Shown: piece by piece, positions 1 through 6,396 of the stretch
Layout: each line of letters opens with the position of its first letter
Numbering within the stretch: the stretch's first letter is position 1
Origin: Desulfobulbaceae bacterium
Lineage (GTDB): Bacteria; Desulfobacterota; Desulfobulbia; Desulfobulbales; Desulfobulbaceae
Reading direction: 5' to 3'
DNA length: 6,403 nt
Assembly: GCA_011322715.1 (NCBI GenBank)
Contig: DRLX01000218.1
Span: forward strand, 1 to 6,403
Translations under genes and position numbers: made by a program
The notes under the pieces: generated by a model
Database searches by the model: none
What the model saw: the letters and a program-made list of their open reading frames with translations, nothing else
What the model was told of the DNA's origin: nothing

Positions 1-64
1 ACTGCGCATCGTCTCTGTCAAGGTGGGACTGAAAGAGTGCTTTTAGCTGCTCGGCGCTGGCCAT
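1..64 (-). CDS. N-terminus of probable AAA-family ATPase, cut by window edge
   Basis: Only 21 codons are visible, starting at an ATG at 64-62 and running off the left edge. The start is supported by AAGGA seven bases upstream. The peptide begins MASAEQLKALFQSHLDRDDA. From memory of the family, this pattern (SAEQLKAL..SH..gDd..) is how a group of bacterial AAA ATPases of the spastin/Cdc48-like type begins, often encoded next to a subtilisin-like S8 serine protease. No Walker motif is inside the window, so the function is inferred from the N-terminal signature alone. The gene is co-directional with the recombinase trio and begins 180 bases after gmtX ends, where cargo of a GMT-type island would be expected. 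It could instead be any protein with a similar helical N-terminus. Confidence 0.45.
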   Translation of the reverse strand, partial: MASAEQLKALFQSHLDRDDAQ

Positions 65-115
65 GGGGGAATCCTTAGAGAAGGCTTATCGGCTATGATG
101 AACCATGTACTTGAA

Positions 116-121
116 TGTATA
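116..121 (-). promoter_or_regulatory. weak candidate -10 box for the left-edge gene
   Basis: Read on the minus strand this is TATACA, about 50 bases before the ATG of the left-edge gene. No good -35 hexamer lies at the right distance: the best is GTGAAC, inside the inverted repeat at 131-176. If this promoter is real, the inverted repeat would overlap its -35 region like an operator. The support is only the hexamer and its position. Confidence 0.2.
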
Positions 122-130
122 AACATTTCA

Positions 131-176
131 AACTGGGGTTCACAGTATTTTTCCCTTAATTCTGTGCAGACCGGTT
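131..176. repeat. imperfect inverted repeat between gmtX and the next gene
   Basis: The arms are 131-145 and 162-176, separated by 16 bases. The left arm AACTGGGGTTCACAG matches the reverse complement of the right arm at 11 of 15 positions, and the inner five bases (CACAG/CTGTG) match perfectly. Possible roles are an operator in front of the left-edge gene or a pair of binding arms for one of the recombinases. A terminator is unlikely because no T-tract follows directly and the loop is long. Confidence 0.45.
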
Positions 177-190
177 CAAGATAAGGATAG

Positions 191-222
191 AAAAAAAGTT
201 AGTAAATGTCACTTATTTTAAC
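191..222 (-). terminator. weak possible terminator after gmtX
   Basis: On the minus strand, about 22 bases past the gmtX stop, a short imperfect stem (GTT..AGT pairing with ACTAAC, with a bulge) is followed by seven T at 197-191. The stem is short and AT-rich, so termination would be weak. If it does not work, the trio transcript would continue into the left-edge gene. Confidence 0.25.
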
Positions 223-244
223 AAGATCCAAAAGAAATATCGAT

Positions 245-967
245 TTAAGCAAGAAGTGTTTCCAGTTCTACAAGTTCATCAGCAAAAAGAATAGTTTCAG
301 GTGCCATGGCAGATTTCAGCATAAGATTTCTTTCACCCTCGATAATTTCAACCTTAAGGGAACAATGTGGATTATCAGCAAGAGCGAGCAATTTTTCTAT
401 GGCAGTTTTGGCTTTTGTCGAAATTTCCTGTGGAATTTTATCCTGCTGTTCCCGGACAATCTTCATGGAAAGGTCTTCTTGCGCTCCCTTTTCAATCATC
501 GCCCTGACATCTATGGGATTTTCTCTGGTCGTGTGTAGGATTTCCTGTTGTAGATTATGCATTGCTTTTTCCAGGAAGGCATTGCGGGCATGAAGTTGTT
601 CATTGAGGGAATGGAGCTGATCAATAAACACTTTGGTCTTGAGATCAAGATCACTTGTTGGATATCGCGGCGTAATGTTTTTGGCCTTTTTTCTTTTCGG
701 AGCAGGTGACTTGTTCCCATATTCCTGCTTGCGAAGATCAATATACAGGCGAAGCCGTTTACTGTTCATTATACTCTGCCTTTTGGGGCTTCCATAATGA
801 TTTTCAGTATATTTGGCCACGCGTGAATAATTGAGCAGCCCTTTCATGTCTTCTATGCCGTCACAGGCTTTTTTGATCCGTTCCAGCGATGTATGAAATT
901 TCTGGCTGTTACTCTCCTGAAGTAACCGTTTGAAACAGGCGGCGGAATTTTCGGGCTGAAGATTCAT
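245..967 (-). CDS. gmtX: GmtX-like accessory protein of the recombinase trio
   Basis: This 240-residue protein is the third gene of the trio. Its ATG overlaps the gmtZ stop as ATGA, and AGAGGAG at 976-982 sits eight bases upstream. Residues 24-83 form a basic helical region with a GSPKRQSI.NS.RLR.YIDL pattern, close to the G.P..Q.I.N..G..Y..LI segment I associate with GmtX proteins. A basic patch (PKRKKAKN, about 90-97) follows. Residues about 106-147 are heptad-like (LHSLNEQLHARNAFLEKAM) and probably form a coiled coil. The C-terminal 70 residues are mixed helix and strand. No catalytic motif is visible. TnpC of Tn554 and DUF6262-type proteins hold the same place in related trios and also carry coiled coils. 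I infer a DNA-binding or recombinase-tethering helper. The family call relies on context plus the N-terminal motif. Confidence 0.7.
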   Translation of the reverse strand: MNLQPENSAACFKRLLQESNSQKFHTSLERIKKACDGIEDMKGLLNYSRVAKYTENHYGSPKRQSIMNSKRLRLYIDLRKQEYGNKSPAPKRKKAKNITPRYPTSDLDLKTKVFIDQLHSLNEQLHARNAFLEKAMHNLQQEILHTTRENPIDVRAMIEKGAQEDLSMKIVREQQDKIPQEISTKAKTAIEKLLALADNPHCSLKVEIIEGERNLMLKSAMAPETILFADELVELETLLA

Positions 968-3900
968 GGTGTGTTCTCCTCTGTATCCTGCTCATGAAAC
1001 AGTTCGAGCACAGGTCGTTTATTCCGGTAATTTGTGATGAGTCGATCTGCAAATTGTTGAAGCTTTTCGTTTTGCAGCATGGTCAAGGGCAGGGGGCTTT
1101 TACGGTCAATGGCATCCTGCACTTTTTCGTCACCAAATTCATCAGACAGCCAGCCGGCCAATACCGAAGCTGCCTGAGTTGCATATTTGTCGTCAGGAAT
1201 CCGCAATAACAATGTTTTTATATCGTGTTGATCAAGAATAATATCCATAAAATTCCTGAGGATAATGCCGGCATCTTCCGGCAATGGATATCCCTGCCGT
1301 TCAACCAGTCTTGCCTGTTCAATAATGTTGCGTACCAAGCCGAACTCTGTTGTTCTATCATCTTCAACTGCAAGATCCTCCACAGTCAGTTTTGCGTTGC
1401 CGACAAGAGCCAACTGTTTATTTTCGGAATCAACGGATTCCTTTAATAACTCATAGGATTTGAGCAACATTTCATGCCGGTTTGTCCATTCAACGCACAA
1501 AGGTGACAACTGTTCTTCAAAAGAATGAATCCGTCCTTTCAGGACCATTTTTTCCGTTTCCATACGCTGTCTCTCCCCGCTATTGTCGGGAAGATAATGC
1601 AGCTTACGACTGATTGCATCCAGCTGTAAATAAAGCTCTTTTACTTTTTTTCCAAGCGCGCGCATTTTCAGCATCAATCCGTTACAGGATAGAAGCTGAT
1701 CCAAAATAAAATCCGGCCCAGTCAGAAAAAAACGGCAGTTTCCGCAACCGCCCTGCACTTGACCGTACCTTATTTTCTTCTTTGCCCCCTGGGCATCATC
1801 GGGAAGCTCAAGGAAACCTCCTTCATCACAGCGGCTTCCCCGGCCGCCCATTGGGCAGATGCCTCCTTCAACCGGAACTATGGCGACAAAATCATCAGGA
1901 AGAAATCCGGAAATTTGCTCGGGGAATACGGGGCCGGTTAAAAAATGGTCCGGCTGTTCGCCTTGTTGCAAGCGTTCCCACAGGGCCTCCATGCCTCCTG
2001 AATAGTCTTGATTTGCAGCAGCCTCGATCAGCTGTTCTCTGATAAAGGAAATTTCATGTTTTAAATAATGAATGGTCATGACCATAGTAGCATGACCGGC
2101 AAATAATTCTGAAATGATCTCTATGGGAATGCCCATTTCATACAGTCGAGAAATCCAGGTGACCCGCAGGGAATGCAAGTCGAATTTACACTTGCGTCCA
2201 GTGCCGTTTTTGCTCGGTACGGTCAGGAATATTTTACGGTTATGCCGTGTTTCAAATTGTCGTTCTGCTTCTACGGCCAACTGATTATAAAGACGGACAA
2301 TTTTTGCATAAGAAACCGGAGGACTGGTTCGAAATGGTTGATCATGCAGGGTGTCGGTCACATATTTGTTCAGCGACAAATCACGAAACAGGGGGACAAA
2401 CCAAGGTATGCTGTTTTTGACCTCGGAAAGGTCTGCCAGGCGATGCCGGTCTTCGTGGGAATGAAAAAACGACAGTGGATGAGGATTGGGATCGTGGCGA
2501 CGCATCCATTGCATCTGATATTCCAGTACCCTGTACAATCTGGACAACCATTTCCCAGTTGCCCGCTGACTGGGATCGCTTGAGGCAAGCAATTTAGAAC
2601 CATCGGGCCAGGGAACTTCGAAGCCTGAAATTTTTTGGCTGTCCCACAATTGGGTTTTATTGGTGTTTACAAAGATACAGAGGGTTTCCTCGTCACGGAT
2701 GAGATCAGTAGAGAACTGAAGCACTCCACTGGCCCGACCATATTGTTGTAAATGGGTATTTCCGTTAGGGTAGATGAATTCACTCAAAGGATGATTATTG
2801 GGGATAATCCTTTTTGTGGAAAAATCATAGCAGGATTCATCCAGTAGTCCCTGATCCAGCCATCTCGCCTGGGCCGCTCGGAACGGGCTGAGCAGCAAAA
2901 CAGCAAGGCATGTTGTCCGTGAAGGACACCATGCCTTGATTTGCTTCCTAGGATTATCTGGATCCGGAATTATAACCATATCCATTGGCATTGTTGTTTC
3001 CCGTGCCCAGGAAAAGGTCGGATGACCATTGTCATCCTGATTGTAAAGAATATCAATCATCAGCTCATGGATGTTGGCCGGAATACTACGCCGATGGGTT
3101 TTATGCTTTTTATTTCTGCGGGTTGTAAAAGGATTATCTATAGTCGCAAACGGATTATTCAACTCACCATGAAAGGGAATACGGCAAGAAGAGTTCAGGG
3201 CGCGCTGATGAACAAACCGAAACATGGTAGCACTACCACTCCAGCATGATGCCTTATCCTCTATCTGATTATTTTTAAGATGAGTTTGATATGTTCTCGG
3301 ATCGGCAGGATAGTTATAGTTACGTAAATCTTCCGGCTTGATTTCCCATGGAGTTTCAAAGGCTCTTTTTTGCCAGGCCCACGCAAGGAATCTTTTGAAA
3401 ATATTTTGCTTGCGGTTGCCACCTGAGGTATGCTGCCGCCAAATTTGGGCAAAGCCATACCAATCCTCATTGCACTCTTCTCTTACCCATTCCGGAAAAT
3501 TCTTTTCCGGATGCTTTTTCCGGATCAGATTTGTTTTTTGCAGATGATCTATCGGAAACACCGCTCTTTTACGTTCAACAGCAGGATGCATGAGCCAACC
3601 TGCCAGATGTGAATAAAAAGTTGGCCGGAATGGCTCCACATCATAGATAAGCAACAGGTCTGCCGGGATATCATCAATGTGGCTGGTGGTGGAAGAGGCA
3701 ATAAATCTGAATAACCCCGATTTTATCGCTGCTTTGGCCTCACGGCTTTTCATCAACCTGCCCGGCCATGCACCCATATCAAACAGCCAATGTTCAACAT
3801 GCTGAAAATTTGGTGGCAGGAGGAGGGTTTGTTTACATCTCAGCCATGCAAGAAATGCTGCTGACGCATGAGCAGCGCATAAAGTTGCATGATAATATTG

Positions 3901-4551
3901 TTTAACCGAAGAATTTGTGGTGAGGAAGGGAAGCGCCCATTCAACCAACTGTCGTTCCTCTATCGAAAGACTGGTTACACAGACATGGATTTTGTCTGAT
4001 GGTTTGAGTTTGGAGTAATTGGGATGATCCTGCTTGCCGGAGTGGATATCAATTTGTGAGATTTTTACAATTTTGCTTAAAAAATCCTCAGTATCCTCAG
4101 TAATGCGAGCTGGCCAATTTATGATCAGTGGACAAAGTTTGCCGGGAATTCGGTGCAGCATTTCCTTATTGATTGCAGCATGGGGATCTTCCTGATTAAC
4201 TTGCCACCACAAGGAGGCCATATGGCGGCTTATTCTTGCCTTATTGTATTTTTGGGCACGGAGTTGCTTTTGAAATCGTGCCCAATTTTCTCCATTATTG
4301 TTGAGCACTTTGTCAAGGGAAAGGGCGCCGAGGTAGTTTTTGCCCACCCATTTTTCAAAATATGCTTTGAATGATTTGGAATTTCTAACAAAATCCTGCA
4401 GTGTGATGGCTTCATTACGCAGTTGATCAGAATCCGGCTGATACAACAGAACAACTTGGTCGGTTGTATTGCAGAGGATTTTTTCATGCGACCAGTAGCC
4501 GGTGGTTTGTTGTAATCTGCTGGTGTCTGTTGTGAGAAAATGAGAGTTCAT
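964..4551 (-). CDS. gmtZ: GmtZ-like large tyrosine recombinase with C-terminal cysteine motif
   Basis: This 1195-residue protein is the second recombinase of the trio. Residues 1 to about 350 have no domain I recognise and are rich in Trp and His. About 351-460 looks like a SAM-like core-binding domain. About 490-845 is the tyrosine recombinase catalytic domain: R558 in SPFRAAQARWLD (Gln where most integrases have Glu), a likely beta-hairpin Lys K632 in NTNKTQ, H793 and R796 in DLHSLR, H820 in FAGH, and the nucleophile Y829 exactly nine residues later. About 895-945 carries four cysteines (CPMGGRGSRC at 899-908, GGCGNCRFFLTGP at 934-946), a probable zinc-binding knuckle typical of GmtZ-like proteins. 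About 950-1045 looks coiled coil. The start overlaps the gmtY stop as ATGA. Its AGAGG touches the ATG directly, which is too close for normal initiation and suggests coupling to gmtY translation. It presumably acts with GmtY in strand exchange. Confidence 0.85.
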   Translation of the reverse strand: MNSHFLTTDTSRLQQTTGYWSHEKILCNTTDQVVLLYQPDSDQLRNEAITLQDFVRNSKSFKAYFEKWVGKNYLGALSLDKVLNNNGENWARFQKQLRAQKYNKARISRHMASLWWQVNQEDPHAAINKEMLHRIPGKLCPLIINWPARITEDTEDFLSKIVKISQIDIHSGKQDHPNYSKLKPSDKIHVCVTSLSIEERQLVEWALPFLTTNSSVKQYYHATLCAAHASAAFLAWLRCKQTLLLPPNFQHVEHWLFDMGAWPGRLMKSREAKAAIKSGLFRFIASSTTSHIDDIPADLLLIYDVEPFRPTFYSHLAGWLMHPAVERKRAVFPIDHLQKTNLIRKKHPEKNFPEWVREECNEDWYGFAQIWRQHTSGGNRKQNIFKRFLAWAWQKRAFETPWEIKPEDLRNYNYPADPRTYQTHLKNNQIEDKASCWSGSATMFRFVHQRALNSSCRIPFHGELNNPFATIDNPFTTRRNKKHKTHRRSIPANIHELMIDILYNQDDNGHPTFSWARETTMPMDMVIIPDPDNPRKQIKAWCPSRTTCLAVLLLSPFRAAQARWLDQGLLDESCYDFSTKRIIPNNHPLSEFIYPNGNTHLQQYGRASGVLQFSTDLIRDEETLCIFVNTNKTQLWDSQKISGFEVPWPDGSKLLASSDPSQRATGKWLSRLYRVLEYQMQWMRRHDPNPHPLSFFHSHEDRHRLADLSEVKNSIPWFVPLFRDLSLNKYVTDTLHDQPFRTSPPVSYAKIVRLYNQLAVEAERQFETRHNRKIFLTVPSKNGTGRKCKFDLHSLRVTWISRLYEMGIPIEIISELFAGHATMVMTIHYLKHEISFIREQLIEAAANQDYSGGMEALWERLQQGEQPDHFLTGPVFPEQISGFLPDDFVAIVPVEGGICPMGGRGSRCDEGGFLELPDDAQGAKKKIRYGQVQGGCGNCRFFLTGPDFILDQLLSCNGLMLKMRALGKKVKELYLQLDAISRKLHYLPDNSGERQRMETEKMVLKGRIHSFEEQLSPLCVEWTNRHEMLLKSYELLKESVDSENKQLALVGNAKLTVEDLAVEDDRTTEFGLVRNIIEQARLVERQGYPLPEDAGIILRNFMDIILDQHDIKTLLLRIPDDKYATQAASVLAGWLSDEFGDEKVQDAIDRKSPLPLTMLQNEKLQQFADRLITNYRNKRPVLELFHEQDTEENTP
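976..982 (-). promoter_or_regulatory. ribosome binding site of gmtX inside gmtZ
   Basis: AGAGGAG on the minus strand lies eight bases before the gmtX ATG and within the last codons of gmtZ. It is the best Shine-Dalgarno in the trio. It suggests gmtX can be translated at its own, perhaps higher, rate as well as by coupling to gmtZ. Confidence 0.8.
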
Positions 4552-6092
4552 CCTCTATGTTCAGTAATATTTTGCCATTCCCTTGTGATTCGCTTGTCCA
4601 TGGTTGCTGCCTGAGTCAACATATTTTTTATGGTTTTACTGGTTAACCGATAATAAGTCTGGGTTGAAGTTATAGACGCATGATGCATAAGGATCTGGGT
4701 TGTTTCAATAGGAATTTTCAAGATGTTGGCACAATAGGCACCATACATATGCCGCAATGAATGAAGGCCATAGCCGGAATCTTCCATGCCTATCCGTTTC
4801 AATGCCCTTTGCCAGGCCTGTTTCAAGGCCGACATGGTGAACGGCATGCCATAATTATTGCGGTTTGTACAGATAAACAGCCACGGATGCCAGGGCCAAC
4901 CTTTGGGGTTGGTTTGCCCTGTAAATGGATTGGACCAGTAATATTTTTCCAGGTATTTCTTGAAATAAAAAGCAAATACCTGTCCGTAAACTTTGTGCAT
5001 CCACCAGAGATAGTGGTCGTCATAAGCCTGCTTTTTGTCCGGGCTGAAGAACAGTGTTTGGACAGTATTGTCATCACCAAAAGTCATACCTTTGTAACCG
5101 GCATGGAGTCTGGTATTTCGCCTACCATATAGTGTGCGAGGCTGAAGGTTTTTTAAGATATGATTTCCGGAAAAGAAAGGATTTGTAAATTCCTGGGCGA
5201 AATATTTCTCCCTGGTTTCATAATGCTGATTTCCCTTGGTATCAGTCCAGCGGACATATCCAGTTTCCGGGTCTGCCAGAATAATCCTGGCATCACCATG
5301 TTGGGGATCAATTCCCTCAACATCAGAAAGAAAAAGATGCAGTGTTTCACTACTTCGAAGAGATCCTCCCCCCATGAGCAGCCAGAGTAACTTGTCTCTT
5401 GGGTTTTGGCTTTGTTCCACCAGATCAACAAATCTGTCTAACGGAAAAGCCTTGGGTGATTTTCTTCGATGGGATTCAATTTTATATCTCTTATGTAAAT
5501 ATTTACCATATACATTTGTCTGATAGTCACGTGCTATATGTTGCCGAGCCCCATGTAGATATACAAAAGGATCCCAACCTGTACGTTGCTGGAAATCGCA
5601 ATAAATTTCCCAGGCCGTCATGATTCTTTCTTCGTAAGGATTGAGTGCTTTGCTCTTGTGGAAAGTTACTTGCCATTGGTCAAACTGGTTGATGGCTTCA
5701 AGGTATAATTTAATGGTATTTGTACGCCTGAACAGAGGTTTCCAGTATAATCCTAAATTCATCAACCAGGCATAACTTTCATCTGGTTTGATGCAGCATG
5801 TATCGGTCCCAAATTTTTTTGCATCAATAAAACCTTTAAGCAACCCCTCCTGTTCATCAGGTTTAATCTGACCGGCAGGATATCGGGCCATTGCAAAGGC
5901 ATAGAGATGACAAAGAGCCCTGACATAAAGCTCCAGGCGGGAAGGGGTAATCTCTTCATCAAGCAGATAAAAAATCCACTGGTTGATTACATATCCGGGC
6001 TTGGCGTCTCCAAGCAACACCAAGGGTATTTCTCGCTCCGGGAATGCATTCGCATACATCCATACAACATGATAATAACTTGACTTGACCAT
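4548..6092 (-). CDS. gmtY: GmtY-like tyrosine recombinase, first gene of the trio
   Basis: This 514-residue site-specific recombinase of the lambda-integrase/Xer superfamily is the first gene of the trio. Residues 1 to about 215 are a helical N-terminal part that probably includes the core-binding domain. The catalytic domain spans about 216-495: R246 in GGGSLRSSET, a likely beta-hairpin Lys K286 in TDTKGNQ, H444 and R447 in GLHSLRHMYG, H471 in LMHHAS, and the nucleophile Y480 exactly nine residues after H471. A tryptophan-rich insertion (about 350-405, WSNPF.., GWPWHPW) separates the hairpin from the HxxR box and is longer than in XerC/D. All recognisable catalytic residues are present, so the enzyme looks active. 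The stop overlaps the gmtZ start as ATGA. The ATG at 6092 has no recognisable Shine-Dalgarno, and the next in-frame ATG at 6059 has none either, so the true start is uncertain. Tn554-type TnpA is the nearest alternative name. Confidence 0.85.
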   Translation of the reverse strand: MVKSSYYHVVWMYANAFPEREIPLVLLGDAKPGYVINQWIFYLLDEEITPSRLELYVRALCHLYAFAMARYPAGQIKPDEQEGLLKGFIDAKKFGTDTCCIKPDESYAWLMNLGLYWKPLFRRTNTIKLYLEAINQFDQWQVTFHKSKALNPYEERIMTAWEIYCDFQQRTGWDPFVYLHGARQHIARDYQTNVYGKYLHKRYKIESHRRKSPKAFPLDRFVDLVEQSQNPRDKLLWLLMGGGSLRSSETLHLFLSDVEGIDPQHGDARIILADPETGYVRWTDTKGNQHYETREKYFAQEFTNPFFSGNHILKNLQPRTLYGRRNTRLHAGYKGMTFGDDNTVQTLFFSPDKKQAYDDHYLWWMHKVYGQVFAFYFKKYLEKYYWSNPFTGQTNPKGWPWHPWLFICTNRNNYGMPFTMSALKQAWQRALKRIGMEDSGYGLHSLRHMYGAYCANILKIPIETTQILMHHASITSTQTYYRLTSKTIKNMLTQAATMDKRITREWQNITEHRG

Positions 6093-6127
6093 AACAAAAA
6101 GGTAATAAGTAATAATGCATATTTCAT
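5987..6127 (-). CDS. possible small leader ORF overlapping the gmtY start
   Basis: A 46-codon ORF begins at an ATG at 6127, ten bases after GGAG (6138-6141). It is read in a different frame from gmtY and ends inside it. The peptide starts MKYALLLITFLLWSSQVIIM, a hydrophobic stretch preceded by one lysine. It has a better placed ribosome binding site than gmtY itself. It could deliver ribosomes to the gmtY start by coupling, act as a leader peptide, or be chance in AT-rich DNA. Chance is the default, since the downstream half is constrained by gmtY coding. Confidence 0.15.
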   Translation of the reverse strand: MKYALLLITFLLWSSQVIIMLYGCMRMHSRSEKYPWCCLETPSPDM

Positions 6128-6141
6128 TGAAATATTACTCC

Positions 6142-6168
6142 AAAAAAAACACTCTCGCAATGAGAATG
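6142..6168 (-). terminator. rho-independent terminator or attenuator upstream of gmtY
   Basis: On the minus strand CATTCTC-ATTGC-GAGAGTG forms a 7-base-pair stem (one G-T pair) with a 5-base loop at 6168-6150, followed by eight T at 6149-6142. On the plus strand the same stem is followed by CTTTT, so it may work in both directions. It ends 49 bases before the gmtY ATG, with no stretch of coding sequence between. It may therefore stop transcription entering the element from the right, or attenuate a leader made from the promoter at 6211-6239. Confidence 0.7.
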
Positions 6169-6206
6169 CTTTTAAAAGATTAAAAAATGATGGGTATTAG
6201 TAAGTA

Positions 6207-6215
6207 TGGTATAAT
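6207..6215 (+). promoter_or_regulatory. candidate extended -10 promoter facing right
   Basis: TGGTATAAT is a perfect -10 with an extended TGn motif on the plus strand. No good -35 lies upstream. It would direct transcription away from gmtY toward the right edge, where a possible start codon lies at 6397. The base composition here is AT-rich, so a chance match is possible. Confidence 0.3.
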
Positions 6216-6239
6216 ATCCCTAAAGCGGCGAATTGTTAC
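6211..6239 (-). promoter_or_regulatory. candidate promoter for the gmtYZX operon
   Basis: On the minus strand GTAACA (6239-6234), a 17-base spacer and TATTAT (6216-6211) give nine of twelve consensus matches. The start of transcription would be near 6204, upstream of the hairpin at 6142-6168, so the gmtY mRNA would carry a leader of about 110 bases with a terminator in it. A weaker alternative after the hairpin is TTGGAG at 6143-6138 followed by AT-rich sequence. Confidence 0.3.
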
Positions 6240-6260
6240 TACTTTCTTGCCTTTTTCTAA

Positions 6261-6339
6261 GTCATCCCCGAAGGTTGTTATCTGGAATCCAGTGTGCCGG
6301 CAATGCGTTGGATCCCCACTGAAAGCATGTGAAGCCGAC
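6261..6339. repeat. decayed dispersed palindromic repeat (GTCATCCCC...GGATCCA type)
   Basis: The arms at 6261-6291 (beginning GTCATCCCCGAAGG, ending GGAATCCA) and 6309-6339 (beginning TGGATCCCCACTGAAAGC, ending GCCGAC) are inverted copies. I count 17 of 31 paired positions without gaps, with the inner GGA/GATCCA parts best kept. Intact members of this kind of element fold into a long hairpin and occur many times in host intergenic regions, possibly moved by a REP- or MITE-like mechanism. This copy is degraded, which suggests old host chromosomal DNA rather than element DNA. Confidence 0.55.
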
Positions 6340-6396
6340 GTGATTAATTTGCGTTCATGGTTCACGTGACGAAATGGAATGAGAGGGAAAACATAA

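Noticed and set aside
206..593. Two plus-strand ORFs of 95-110 codons opposite gmtX
   Set aside because: They are antisense to a gene with a strong ribosome binding site and family motifs. Their composition, rich in Ser, Phe and Cys, is that of a shadow frame.
2173..2583. 136-codon plus-strand ORF and a 77-codon minus-strand ORF nearby
   Set aside because: They lie inside the well-supported gmtZ frame, have no start signal and have no coherent protein character.
245..6092. RIT element (three tandem tyrosine recombinases)
   Set aside because: The third protein has no catalytic motif and the second is far too long. Only two recombinases are present.
6261..6339. CRISPR repeat
   Set aside because: There is a single inverted pair, with no direct repeats or spacers of regular length.
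6180..6365. ORFs of about 60 codons on both strands
   Set aside because: They read through the palindromic repeat, lack ribosome binding sites and have repeat-derived sequence (for example SGDPTHCRHTGFQ on the minus strand).
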